DNA from: Humidesulfovibrio mexicanus
GTDB lineage: Bacteria; Desulfobacterota; Desulfovibrionia; Desulfovibrionales; Desulfovibrionaceae
Length of the DNA: 64,000 nucleotides
Assembly: GCF_900188225.1 (NCBI RefSeq)
Contig: NZ_FZOC01000002.1
Coordinates: 554,310 to 618,309, forward strand
Reading direction: 5' to 3'
Position numbers and translations under genes: made by a program. The notes under the pieces were generated by a model that was not told where the DNA came from, did not search any database, and worked only from the letters and a program-made list of their open reading frames with translations. How positions within the stretch are numbered: position 1 is the first letter of the stretch; every line of letters starts with the position of its first letter. Shown piece by piece: positions 7,338 to 15,900 of this stretch.

Positions 7338-8054
7338 TCATTTCCCGGCGCGTCCGCCCCGGCGCGAGGCCACAAAGGCCGCAACGCCGAAAAGGCCCAG
7401 GATGTAGCCGATGCCGCCGACGACTTCCGTCAGGCCAGGGCCGTGTTCCGCAGATTCAAGCAGCAAGCGCTTGATCGGGGCCAGTCGCGCTTCCATGGCC
7501 TTGTCCACGGCCTGCTCGACGATGCGTGACAGAGCGGCTTCGTCCAGGCTTGAGGGCATCGGTCCGGTGGGGGGAGGATCTGCAGACCGCTGCTGGGGCG
7601 ATGCTGCGGAAGCCTTGGACTCCCCTTTGGGCGCGGTTGCAGCCGGGGCAGGGGCAGCGGCCGTCTGGGGCTTGGAGGCACGGGAGCGCCGAAGCGAAGC
7701 GTATTCGTCTGCTTTGACGATGGTTTCCGCCTGGTGTCCCTCGCCTGCGTCAAGGCGGATGCGCAAGTCTGCAGCATCGGCCATGGCCTTGGCCGGAACC
7801 GGAACCGTGAGCGCCCCTTTTTCGTCCGTGGCGGTGTGCAGGAATTCTTCTCCCGTTGCGGCATCGCAGATGCGGATTTTGCCGTTAACAACCTTGTTCG
7901 ACTTTGAGTAGAACGCGTCGATGACGATGTTCGGGCCGTCCACATAGGCGAACACGCTGACCTTGTGCGCGAACGCGCCGGTGTGGAGCAGCAAGAGAAC
8001 GAGGGTCGCCGTCGAGGTCTGGAGAACGAGGCGTGAAAAGCCGGTCAAGCGCAT
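7338..8054 (-). CDS. nikL: NikL-type membrane-anchored accessory protein of nickel ECF transporter
   Basis: 238 residues. The N-terminal signal sequence (residues 10-29) ends in AFAHKVSV, so the mature N terminus would start close to a histidine. A small beta domain follows (residues 30-115, CbiL/DUF4198-like). Residues 120-165 are an Ala/Pro/Lys-rich linker, then a helical stretch, and a single C-terminal membrane segment (YILGLFGVAAFVA) with the basic tail RRGGRAGK. The layout of periplasmic domain, linker and C-terminal anchor matches NikL proteins, which replace the NikN/CbiN subunit. It starts after GGAGGAG and overlaps nikM by 10 nt. Confidence 0.8.
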   Translation of the reverse strand: MRLTGFSRLVLQTSTATLVLLLLHTGAFAHKVSVFAYVDGPNIVIDAFYSKSNKVVNGKIRICDAATGEEFLHTATDEKGALTVPVPAKAMADAADLRIRLDAGEGHQAETIVKADEYASLRRSRASKPQTAAAPAPAATAPKGESKASAASPQQRSADPPPTGPMPSSLDEAALSRIVEQAVDKAMEARLAPIKRLLLESAEHGPGLTEVVGGIGYILGLFGVAAFVASRRGGRAGK

Positions 8055-8686
8055 GTCTCCTCCGGACGGGGAGTGTGTTTCTTCTGCGTGCTGGTCTGAA
8101 AAATTTCGGGCATGGCCTTGGCCACATAGCCCACTACCAGCACCGTGAACCCGCCTTCAACAAGCATCACCGGAATGTGCGCCGCCACAAGAGTCACGGC
8201 GGCCTGAAAGAATCCTTCGTCGGTGAGGCTCAAGGCCGTTGCGGTAAGCAGCGAGGACAACAGGACCGAGAGCGACCCGCACAAAAAAGCCCCGATGGCG
8301 CGGGCGCGGCCGCTTCGCCGCAAAAGCGGGGCGCAGAACACGCCACAGGCCACGGCTGGAGCGGCCATGTTGAAACAGTTGACCCCGAGTGCGGTGAGCC
8401 CCCCGTATTGGAACAATACGGCCTGGAGCAGCAGCCCCACCAGGATGGCCGGGAAGCTCGCCCAACCAAGAATCGCCCCGAGAAGTCCATTGAGGATGAG
8501 GTGCGCGCTGCTGGGGCCGATGGGAATGTGGACGAGGGAGCCCACGAAGAACGCGGCGGAGAGGATCGCCACGGTGACGAGGGTGTCGTTGCGCATCTTG
8601 CGCAGACCGATGGTCACCCCAGCGGCCGTGAGCGCCGCGCCGGAGATCAGGATGGGGACGGATAAAACCCCTTCGGAGATGTGCAT
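8045..8686 (-). CDS. nikM: nickel/cobalt ECF transporter substrate-binding M component
   Basis: 213 residues, the metal-binding integral membrane S component (CbiM/NikM). It begins MHISEGVLS: in this family Met1-His2 folds into the membrane to bind the metal, so the exact start matters and the ATG at 8686 is the one that gives it. A second conserved motif, VHIPIGPSSAHLILNGLLGAILGW, is present near residue 50, and GVNCFNMAAPAVA near 105. Six to seven membrane segments fill the rest. It lies downstream of nikK and overlaps nikL. Whether nickel or cobalt is carried cannot be settled here; the nikK/nikL partners favour nickel. Confidence 0.92.
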   Translation of the reverse strand: MHISEGVLSVPILISGAALTAAGVTIGLRKMRNDTLVTVAILSAAFFVGSLVHIPIGPSSAHLILNGLLGAILGWASFPAILVGLLLQAVLFQYGGLTALGVNCFNMAAPAVACGVFCAPLLRRSGRARAIGAFLCGSLSVLLSSLLTATALSLTDEGFFQAAVTLVAAHIPVMLVEGGFTVLVVGYVAKAMPEIFQTSTQKKHTPRPEETCA

Positions 8687-8753
8687 GGGCGGACCTTGCG
8701 CTGGAATTTCCGGGCGGGGCGAACCCCGCCCGGTGGAATGTGCGCGGCTTGAA

Positions 8754-9530
8754 TTACTTCTTTCCAGTCTTGGGTGCAAGGAACTCGACCCACAAGACTG
8801 CGCCAAGTTCGATGGTCTTGTCTTTGCCGTCCTGTTTGATGGTCTCCTTGGCGTCGTTCAGCGCGGCGAAGCCCCACCAGCCCGCCCACGGGGCGACAAA
8901 GCTGAATTCGCCCTGGGCGTTGGTCTTCACTACCTGGGTGACGGCATAGTCGTTGGGCGCAGCGTACTTCTTGTCCTTGTTGTAGTATTCGACCTCAACC
9001 TCGCAGTTGGCGGCGGGTTTGCCGTCCAGCAGCACACGCCCGGTGAAGATGTTCCCCGCGTAGTTGCCGAAAGGCCGGGTGAGCGGCACGATTTCGGTCT
9101 TGAGGCCAAGAGGCTCATCCCAGCCCTCATCGTCGCCGAAGGCGGGCACGATGACTTTGGTGATGTGCTGGATGAACTTGTCCTCCGCAGGCTCCCAGTA
9201 GGGCGCGGGAACAGTATAGAAGGTGTACACGCCGGGCTTCTTGACGGCATAGCTCGCCTGCCAGGCCTGGTGTCCCAGGAGCTTGACCTCCTTGAGGGCC
9301 GGAAGCAGGCTGGACTTCTCCTCACCTGCGTTTACGACGCCGAATTCGAGGGGGCGGACCATATTCATGCCTTCCAACTCCATGGGATGGGCGAAGGCGA
9401 GGGTGATGGCCACATTGGCTTTGGCCTTGTCGTCGACAGTCCCTTGCGAGGGGATGATCATCCCGAAGTGGGCCTGTGCGGAGTGTGCCATGCCAAGCAC
9501 AAGGGCGAGGCACAAGGCGATGCGTTTCAT
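8754..9530 (-). CDS. nikK: DUF4198 periplasmic protein, nickel transport accessory
   Basis: 258 residues. Signal peptide 1-20 ends at AQA, followed directly by HFGMIIPSQG, so the mature protein starts with a histidine, as is usual for DUF4198 proteins. The rest is beta-rich, with TGRVLLDGKPAANCEVEVEYYN as the carboxypeptidase-regulatory-like segment and WAGWWGFA near the C terminus. In nickel ECF operons this protein (NikK) is thought to deliver or hold the metal in the periplasm. GGAGG precedes the ATG at 9530. It is the first gene of the unit. Confidence 0.85.
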   Translation of the reverse strand: MKRIALCLALVLGMAHSAQAHFGMIIPSQGTVDDKAKANVAITLAFAHPMELEGMNMVRPLEFGVVNAGEEKSSLLPALKEVKLLGHQAWQASYAVKKPGVYTFYTVPAPYWEPAEDKFIQHITKVIVPAFGDDEGWDEPLGLKTEIVPLTRPFGNYAGNIFTGRVLLDGKPAANCEVEVEYYNKDKKYAAPNDYAVTQVVKTNAQGEFSFVAPWAGWWGFAALNDAKETIKQDGKDKTIELGAVLWVEFLAPKTGKK

Positions 9531-9567
9531 GAAAACCTCCTGGCTGCTGCGTTTTGGTGAGGCCAAA

Positions 9568-9582
9568 CGACCGTATTGGTCG
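9568..9582. promoter_or_regulatory. inverted repeat upstream of nikK, candidate operator
   Basis: CGACC and GGTCG flank the 5-bp spacer GTATT, 38 bp upstream of nikK. The arms are short, so chance is possible. It could be a metal-responsive operator. I could not fit a NikR consensus to it. Confidence 0.3.
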
Positions 9583-9742
9583 AATGGCGTTTCGGCTTTG
9601 CGTCCGATTGCTGAAGAGTGTGCGACTGTCCCTAACGATTAGCCGTATCCGCAGCCTTACGCAAGGACGATTTGAGAAATAATAACACGAGACGCGTTGC
9701 CTTTTCGCTTGCAATACCCAGCGCCCGGTTGAAGGGGCAGGC

Positions 9743-10849
9743 CTAGCCCTTGCTTCGCAGCGCTTGGATGCGCAGGGCGCGGAGCTTTTGGGCCGAAAGT
9801 TCGCCGAGTCCGCAGTCCTCGGGGGGGAGGTGCGCCGACTGGATGGCCTCAAGCTCCCGCAGGGCCAGGGCGGAGTGGTCGCGCCCCTTGTCCGCAAGTT
9901 CCAGGCGCAGCATCTCCCGCAGCACGCCTCGACTGGTGAGCCGGATGAGCAGGTCCACGCGGGTGGCTGGCTTGAGGTCGGGATAGTTGCCGATGACCAT
10001 GTGCCAGCGCGCGGCATCGGCCCCGGCGCGGATGAAGCGCGTGGGCAGGCGCAGGCGCTGGCCCAGGGCTTGCGCCATGGCCTCGCCGCGAAGATCATGA
10101 CCAAAGTGCCGGGGGAGCATTTCCTTTGGAGTGGCCGCCTTGCCCAGGTCGTGGCACAGGCCCATCCACGCGGCAAGCGCATCGCCCGCAAGCCGGTCCA
10201 TGACACGGGCCGTATGCTCCAGCACGCTTGCATCGTGGTGCTGTGCCGGTCCGGCCGGGATGTCCGTCGCGCCTTCCAGCTCCGCCAGCCAGGGCGACAG
10301 GCAGCCGCCCGCCTCAAGCACGCGCAGGAATTCCCCTGGACGGTCCCCGGCCATGGCCTTTTGGACTTCCTGGGCCAAGCGTTCGGGGAACAGGTTTTTT
10401 AGCGCACCGGAGTCCGCTACGGCCCGCATGTCCCGCAACAGCTCCGTGTGGGGCGAAAAGCCCGGAAGCTGGGCGCAGAAACGCGCGGCGCGCACGGCCC
10501 GCAGGGGATCTTCAGGCAGGGAGCGCGCCGAGGCCGGACGGAGTACCCGGGCGTGAAGATCTTCGAGCGCCGATGGGTGGCAGTAGAGGCCACCGTCTTC
10601 GTCAAGGGCCATGGCGTTGATGGTGAAGTCGCGCAGGAGCAGGTCCTGTTCAAGACTGTCGCCACGAAGGAAGCTGTATTCCTCGTGGTCCAGAATGAAC
10701 ACGGGGAAGGTTTTGCCCACGGGTTTGGCCGTTGGATGGGCGGCCAGGAAGTCCTCGACAGAGGCGTCCAGCACAAGGTAATCCCTGTCCCTGGCGGGCA
10801 GGCCCATGAGCACGTTGCGGACTGCCCCGCCGACAAGCAGAATGCGCAT
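9743..10849 (-). CDS. cca: CCA-adding tRNA nucleotidyltransferase with HD domain
   Basis: 368 residues. The class II nucleotidyltransferase head is intact: LLVGGAVRNVLMGLPARDRDY, where the D-x-D pair binds metal, and RDFTINAMALDEDG near residue 70, then PLRAVRAARFCA. A C-terminal HD domain follows (HHDASVLEHT, LCHDLGK near 225), as in the long bacterial enzymes with added phosphohydrolase activity. It adds or repairs the CCA end of tRNAs. All tRNAs in this window encode CCA, so repair would be its main role for them. A divergent gene pair with birA, with 68 nt between starts. Confidence 0.92.
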   Translation of the reverse strand: MRILLVGGAVRNVLMGLPARDRDYLVLDASVEDFLAAHPTAKPVGKTFPVFILDHEEYSFLRGDSLEQDLLLRDFTINAMALDEDGGLYCHPSALEDLHARVLRPASARSLPEDPLRAVRAARFCAQLPGFSPHTELLRDMRAVADSGALKNLFPERLAQEVQKAMAGDRPGEFLRVLEAGGCLSPWLAELEGATDIPAGPAQHHDASVLEHTARVMDRLAGDALAAWMGLCHDLGKAATPKEMLPRHFGHDLRGEAMAQALGQRLRLPTRFIRAGADAARWHMVIGNYPDLKPATRVDLLIRLTSRGVLREMLRLELADKGRDHSALALRELEAIQSAHLPPEDCGLGELSAQKLRALRIQALRSKG

Positions 10850-10917
10850 CCGGCTTATGTAGTCGATTCCCTCCCGAAAGGAAAGCCGCCGGATCTGTCC
10901 CGGCGTTCAGGATCATC

Positions 10918-11784
10918 ATGGCGCGTTCGGTCTGTATCATCGATACTGGATTGCCAGGATTGGCGGAGCCTGTTTCCGCACGACAGCTTGAAAAGATGCA
11001 TCCTCTTTGGGCGACTGATCTGGCGTCCCTCGCGCCGCAGAATCATCGCAAGGCCCCTTGCCCAGCGGATGCACTGCTGCTGTGCGGCCCCTGCACAAGC
11101 ACCATGGACGTGGCGCGCGAGCTGGTGGAGCGGGGCGCCCTTGGCCCCTGGGGCAGCGTGCTTGCGCCGATGCAGGCGGCCGGACGCGGACAACTTCGGC
11201 GTTCGTGGGTTTCCCGCCCTGGCAATCTGCTGGCCACCCTGGTTTGCCCGCCCGCGCCGAAGCCGTGGAGCGATCTGCGGCCGCTCGTCTTTGGGCACCT
11301 CTTCGCTGAGGCGTTGAGCGAACTTGGCGAGTCGGCTCAGGTCAAGTGGCCGAACGATATTTTGTGCAACGGCAAAAAGGTGGCTGGAATGCTTGTGGAA
11401 GAGCGACCCGGCTGCATTCTTGTCGGCGTCGGGGTCAACTTGGCCTGGGCGCCGCCGCCGGAGGATCTGCGTGCTGGCCGTGCCATGGACGCCGGACAAT
11501 ATCACCCGTCCAAAGAGGGAGTTGGCCCGACGCAGCTGTGGCGCGCCCTTGTAAACCGCGTGGAAACGGGATACATGTTGCTTCTTGAGGCTTTTTCACC
11601 CAAAGAATTCTTGACGATTTTCCGCACCAGGATGTCCTGGCTGGGGGGACGTGTTCTCGTCAGCGAAGGCGCAAGCGTTCGGTATGAGGCTATAGTCAAG
11701 GGCATTTCTGAGGAAGGGGGCCTTGTTTTGGACCGCGCCGGGCAGGAGGTCGTGCTTCTGGCGGGCGATGTGACCCCGGTTTAA
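10918..11784 (+). CDS. birA: biotin-[acetyl-CoA-carboxylase] ligase
   Basis: 288 residues, class I biotin protein ligase without the DNA-binding N-terminal domain, so it should not act as a repressor. The biotinyl-5'-AMP loop GRGQLRRSW near residue 88 (GRGRxGRxW in the family), the central KWPNDILCNGKKVAGMLVEE and GVGVNLAWAP are present, and a small SH3-like C-terminal domain follows. The start has AGGA 6 nt upstream. It is 59 nt upstream of pyc on the same strand, so ligase and biotin acceptor are likely co-expressed. Confidence 0.93.
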   Translation: MARSVCIIDTGLPGLAEPVSARQLEKMHPLWATDLASLAPQNHRKAPCPADALLLCGPCTSTMDVARELVERGALGPWGSVLAPMQAAGRGQLRRSWVSRPGNLLATLVCPPAPKPWSDLRPLVFGHLFAEALSELGESAQVKWPNDILCNGKKVAGMLVEERPGCILVGVGVNLAWAPPPEDLRAGRAMDAGQYHPSKEGVGPTQLWRALVNRVETGYMLLLEAFSPKEFLTIFRTRMSWLGGRVLVSEGASVRYEAIVKGISEEGGLVLDRAGQEVVLLAGDVTPV

Positions 11785-11843
11785 GCGGGGCTGGTCTGTG
11801 TGACCCGAAGCGTACAGCAACTGCAAGGGGGACTTTTTAGGCC

Positions 11844-14800
11844 ATGAGACCGAAGTCGTTCGAGAAGGTTCTTGAGGAAGTCAAGGGCAAGCCCATTCTG
11901 GTGGCCAATCGCGGCATTCCCGCACGCCGCATCTGCCGCTCCATAACCGAGATGTTCCAGGCTGTGGCCGTGATGACCGCCACGGATGTGGACAAGACCT
12001 CGCCCGCAACTACCGGCGCCCACGAGCTGTTGCTCCTGGGCGAAGATCCTCGCGCCTATCTCGACCTCGATCGCATCATCAAAATGGCCAAGGATCGTGG
12101 CATCGTCGCCATTCACCCCGGCTGGGGCTTCGGCAGCGAGGACGACTCTTTCCCCAAGAAATGCGAAGAGGCCGGCATCATCTTCATCGGGCCCAACCAG
12201 GGCCCCATGCGTTTGCTCGGCAACAAGGTGGCCGTGCGCAAACTGGCCGAGGAGATCGGCGTTCCGGTCGTGCCCGGATCACCGGAAGCCGTGAGCATCC
12301 CCGAGGCGAGGCGCATCGCCAAGGAGATCGGCTTCCCCATCATGCTCAAGGCCGAGGGCGGCGGCGGCGGTCGCGGCATTTATGAGGTGTACGAGGACTC
12401 GCAGCTTGAGAGCGCCTTCGCCAAGGCCTCGGCCCTGGCCAAGGCCAGCTTCGGCAACCCGCGCCTGTATGTGGAGAAGCTGCTGACTTCCGTCCGTCAT
12501 ATCGAATTTCAGGCCATCTCCGACATGTACGGCAATGTGTTCGTCTTTGACGAGCGCGACTGCACTGTGCAGCGCAATCACCAGAAGCTCGTGGAAATCA
12601 CGCCTTCGCCCTGGCCCAAGTTTACGCCGGAGCTGCGCCGCGAGCTCAAGGGCTATGCCGAGAAGCTCATCAAGGCCGTTGGCTACCACTCCCTGGCCAC
12701 TGTGGAGTTCCTGGTGGACAAGGACGGCAGGCCGTACCTCATCGAGGTCAACACCCGGCTGCAGGTGGAGCACGGCATCACCGAATGCCGTTACGGCATC
12801 GACCTGGTCGAGGAGCAGATCGCCATCTCCTTCGGCTCCAAGCTGCGTTTCAACGAGCAGACCACCAAGCCTTACCTGCACGCCATGCAGGTCCGCGTGA
12901 ACTGCGAGGACCCGCAGGACAACTTCTCTCCTAACGCTGGACTCATCACCAGCTATGTTTCGCCAGGCGGGCAGGGCGTGCGCATCGACTCCTGCATCTG
13001 CGCGGGCTACCGCTTTCCCTCACGCTACGATTCCGCCGCCGCGCTCTTGATCACCTACGGCAATTCCTGGGACAAGACCGTGATGCTCATGCGCCGCTGC
13101 CTGCGCGAGTACAAGATCAGCGGCGTCAAAACCACCATCAACTTCCACCGCGAGGTGATGAAACACCCGGACTTCGTTTCCGGGGAATACGACACCAACT
13201 TCGTCCGCCTGAAAAAGGACGAGTTGATGGCCTACACGGATCAGGAGCCGGAACCGGTCCGGCTTGCGCGCCTGGTGGCCGAGGTCAGCGCCAAGGGCTA
13301 CAACCCCTACGTCTCGCTGGGCGAGTACCGCGGACGCGCGGACAAGCGTCTGGGGCGTTTTCAGCTGGTCAAGGCCCCGGACACCGCGGATTCGTCCTTC
13401 GAGCCCCGCATCACGCGGGCCATGAAGCGCGACGACATCCTGGGTGCCCTGCGCGAGGACCGCTCCAAAGGCATCGTCCATTTCTGCGACACCACCACGC
13501 GCGACATCACCCAGTCGAACAGCGGCAATCGTTTCCGTCTGGCCGAAGACCGCATCATCGGCCCGTATCTGGACCGCTGCGGCTTCTTCAGCCTGGAGAA
13601 CGGCGGCGGCGCGCACTTCCACGTGGCCATGCTGGCCAACATGACCTATCCGTTCAGCGAGGCCAAGGAGTGGAACCAGTTCGCTCCGAACACCCTGAAG
13701 CAGATCCTCATCCGTTCCACCAACGTGTTGGGCTACAAGCCGCAGCCCAAGAATCTCATGCGGCTGACCGGAGAGATGATCTGCGAGCATTATGATGTCA
13801 TCCGCTGCTTCGACTTCCTGAACCACGTGGAGAACATGCGTCCCTTCGCCGAGGTGGTGCTGGGCTCCAAGAAGCACATTTTCGAGCCCGCCCTGTCCTT
13901 GTCCTGGGCAAAGGGCTTCGATGTGCCCCATTATCTTGAAGTCACCGAGGACATTCTGAACATGTGCGCCAGCGTCATGGGCGTAGGCAAGAAGAAGGCC
14001 GCGCAATCCATCATCCTTGGCCTCAAGGACATGGCCGGCGTGTGCCCGCCGCGCTTCATGCGCGAACTCATCGAGGCTTTGACCGCCCGGTATCCCGAAC
14101 TGGTCATCCACAGCCATCGGCATTACACCGATGGGCTTTTCGTGCCCACCATGGGCGCGGCGGCCAAGGCGGGCGCGCACATCGTGGATACGGCCATCGG
14201 CTCCAGCGTGCGGTGGTACGGCCAGGGCGAGGTGCTCTCCACCGCCGCCTACATCGAGGACGAGATGGGCCTGAGCACCCTGCTCGACAAGGACATGATC
14301 CGGGCCACAAACTTCACGCTCAAGCAGATCATGCCCTACTACGACAAGTACTGCTCCCCGTACTTCCAGGGTATCGACCACGATGTGGTCCGCCACGGAA
14401 TGCCGGGCGGGGCGACCTCGTCCTCCCAGGAAGGCGCCATGAAGCAGGGCTACATCCACTTGCTGCCCTACATGCTCAAATTCCTGGCCGGCATCCGCAA
14501 GATCGTCCGCTACCACGATGTGACTCCGGGGTCGCAGATCACCTGGAATACCAGCTTCTTGGCCATCACCGGAGCGTACAAGCGTGGAGGCGAGCGCGAA
14601 GTGCGCCGGTTGCTGAACATTCTCGACATCGTGAATCTTGCGCCCGAGTCCGAGCTTACCGAACACGAACGCGAAGCCCGGCTTGATCTCTATCGCGACA
14701 GCAACGACGCTTTCCGCAATCTGCTGCTGGGCAAGTATGGCAAGCTGCCCCTGGGCTTCCCGCCTGATTGGGTCTACCAGAGCGCCTTCGGGGCCGAATG

Positions 14801-15548
14801 GAAGACCGCAGTCGAGTGCCGCACCGAGGCTTCCCCGCTTGAGACCCTGCCGGACATGGACCTCGCGGCCGAAGAATCCACACTGGACGCGCGCCTGGGC
14901 CGCAAGGCCACGCCGGAGGAGGTCGTGCTCTACCTGAACCACCCTGGCGATGCGCTCAAGACCATTGAATTTGTGGAAACCTACGGCGATGCCAACAATC
15001 TGCCGCTTGACGTGTGGTTCGAAGGTATGGAGAAGGGCGAGACCCTGCTGTTCCAGAGCCGTTGCGGCAAGCCCCATGTCATGCGCATCTCGGACATCTC
15101 CGAACCGGATGAGCAAGGCTGCATCACCGTGCGCTATTCTGTGGATTCCGAAACCATGACCCACCGCGTCAAGGTCCGCGAGGCCCTGGGAGGCGACCGC
15201 GACAGCCTGGAGCTGGCCGACCCCAAGAACGTGTACCACATTGGTTCGCCATCCAACGGCGACTTGTGGATCATGCACGTCCGCGTGGGCGACACGGTCA
15301 AAAAGGGTGAGGAGATCTTCAACATCTCCATCATGAAGCAGGAGAAGAGCGTGCTTGCGCCAGTCTCCGGCGTGGTCAAGCGCGTGCTCAAAAACGCCAA
15401 CTATCAGGAAGACAAGGTCATGGTCCCTGTCAAGGAAGGGGAGCTGCTTGTGGAGCTTGGTCCCGCGCAGGCGTGCTGCCCCACCTGCAAGGCCTCCATC
15501 GCCAGCGAGGACTATCATTTTTGCCCGTCCTGCGGGCAAAAGGTTTAG
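11844..15548 (+). CDS. pyc: pyruvate carboxylase, divergent, with C-terminal zinc ribbon
   Basis: 1234 residues. Biotin carboxylase domain 1-460 (ANRGIPARR, ATP-grasp loop EGGGGGRGIYE near 172, VEVNTRLQVEHG-like IEVNTRLQVEHGITE). Carboxyltransferase domain about 540-1060 with DTTTRDITQSNSG near 549, LKDMAG near 730 (carbamylated-lysine region) and IHSHRHYTDG near 755. Biotinyl domain at the C terminus with acceptor Lys1165 in SIMKQEKSV. Usual enzymes have DTTxRDAHQS, HTHDTSG and AMKM at these places, so this is a divergent group. After the biotinyl domain come about 35 extra residues with CCPTC and CPSCG, a zinc ribbon. It makes oxaloacetate from pyruvate and bicarbonate, if the substrate is the usual one. 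Confidence 0.9.
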   Translation: MRPKSFEKVLEEVKGKPILVANRGIPARRICRSITEMFQAVAVMTATDVDKTSPATTGAHELLLLGEDPRAYLDLDRIIKMAKDRGIVAIHPGWGFGSEDDSFPKKCEEAGIIFIGPNQGPMRLLGNKVAVRKLAEEIGVPVVPGSPEAVSIPEARRIAKEIGFPIMLKAEGGGGGRGIYEVYEDSQLESAFAKASALAKASFGNPRLYVEKLLTSVRHIEFQAISDMYGNVFVFDERDCTVQRNHQKLVEITPSPWPKFTPELRRELKGYAEKLIKAVGYHSLATVEFLVDKDGRPYLIEVNTRLQVEHGITECRYGIDLVEEQIAISFGSKLRFNEQTTKPYLHAMQVRVNCEDPQDNFSPNAGLITSYVSPGGQGVRIDSCICAGYRFPSRYDSAAALLITYGNSWDKTVMLMRRCLREYKISGVKTTINFHREVMKHPDFVSGEYDTNFVRLKKDELMAYTDQEPEPVRLARLVAEVSAKGYNPYVSLGEYRGRADKRLGRFQLVKAPDTADSSFEPRITRAMKRDDILGALREDRSKGIVHFCDTTTRDITQSNSGNRFRLAEDRIIGPYLDRCGFFSLENGGGAHFHVAMLANMTYPFSEAKEWNQFAPNTLKQILIRSTNVLGYKPQPKNLMRLTGEMICEHYDVIRCFDFLNHVENMRPFAEVVLGSKKHIFEPALSLSWAKGFDVPHYLEVTEDILNMCASVMGVGKKKAAQSIILGLKDMAGVCPPRFMRELIEALTARYPELVIHSHRHYTDGLFVPTMGAAAKAGAHIVDTAIGSSVRWYGQGEVLSTAAYIEDEMGLSTLLDKDMIRATNFTLKQIMPYYDKYCSPYFQGIDHDVVRHGMPGGATSSSQEGAMKQGYIHLLPYMLKFLAGIRKIVRYHDVTPGSQITWNTSFLAITGAYKRGGEREVRRLLNILDIVNLAPESELTEHEREARLDLYRDSNDAFRNLLLGKYGKLPLGFPPDWVYQSAFGAEWKTAVECRTEASPLETLPDMDLAAEESTLDARLGRKATPEEVVLYLNHPGDALKTIEFVETYGDANNLPLDVWFEGMEKGETLLFQSRCGKPHVMRISDISEPDEQGCITVRYSVDSETMTHRVKVREALGGDRDSLELADPKNVYHIGSPSNGDLWIMHVRVGDTVKKGEEIFNISIMKQEKSVLAPVSGVVKRVLKNANYQEDKVMVPVKEGELLVELGPAQACCPTCKASIASEDYHFCPSCGQKV

Positions 15549-15575
15549 CCTGTTGAAAGCGCCTGGTTGTAGTTG

Positions 15576-15587
15576 TTGTATATGCAA
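15576..15587. promoter_or_regulatory. near-palindromic operator candidate, copy 1
   Basis: TTGTATATGCAA, one base different from the palindrome at 15717. It lies 28 bp after the pyc stop and 141 bp upstream of copy 2. The shared core suggests one regulator binding both. Confidence 0.5.
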
Positions 15588-15612
15588 TTACGACTCGGAC
15601 TGTGCCTTTTTT

Positions 15613-15702
15613 CAAGGCAGGCGGGAAATGGATAGGACTTTTTTCCCTTGTGCCCGGTGGCGGCATCGTGGAAAAGTCCTTCTCCCGTCTGCCTTGGCGG
15701 TT
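15613..15702 (+). terminator. long hairpin after pyc, terminator or attenuator
   Basis: CAAGGCAGGCGGGA (15613-15626) pairs with TCCCGTCTGCCTTG (15683-15696) with one G-T pair, and AGGACTTTT (15634-15642) pairs with AAAAGTCCT (15672-15680). The loop is 29 nt. GGCGGTTTTTC follows. It is longer than a plain terminator, so attenuation between pyc and the next gene is possible. Confidence 0.6.
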
Positions 15703-15715
15703 TTTCTTGGCGATT

Positions 15716-15729
15716 ATTGCATATGCAAT
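15716..15729. promoter_or_regulatory. perfect 14-bp palindrome, operator candidate copy 2
   Basis: ATTGCATATGCAAT is a perfect palindrome, placed about 170 bp before the start of the PEP-synthase-like gene and after the long hairpin. Together with copy 1 it looks like a pair of repressor or activator sites. The regulator is unknown. Confidence 0.6.
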
Positions 15730-15900
15730 TGACTTCGGCGAGGCAAAAGGGGTATCTGCGCAACGACGGCTGTTGACACGGTGTGTTCCTTCTCCAGGCG
15801 CACAGGCGCTGACCAGGGGGGCATTGCCATGTCGTGTCCTTTTACGATCCCTGAATCGACGCAACGGGCCGACCGCAGGCGGCGCGCCCAGGAGGAGAGC

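Larger units (their letters stand above)
15549..15900 (+). promoter_or_regulatory. pyc/pps-like intergenic region: palindromes and long hairpin
   Basis: These 352 nt hold no convincing gene. They contain two TTGNATATGCAA palindromes (15576 and 15716) and between them a long hairpin (15613-15696). The frame of the downstream gene stays open from about 15781, but AGGAGG just before 15901 sets the start there. Confidence 0.6.

Noticed and set aside
9531-9742. NikR box or cobalamin/NiCo riboswitch upstream of nikK
   Set aside because: I could not align a GTGTTAC-type NikR pair or the riboswitch core motifs. Only a short inverted repeat remains.
13020-15587. Long minus-strand open frame across pyc
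   Set aside because: It lies wholly opposite the conserved carboxylase gene. Its composition mirrors that gene's codon use, and it has no family features.
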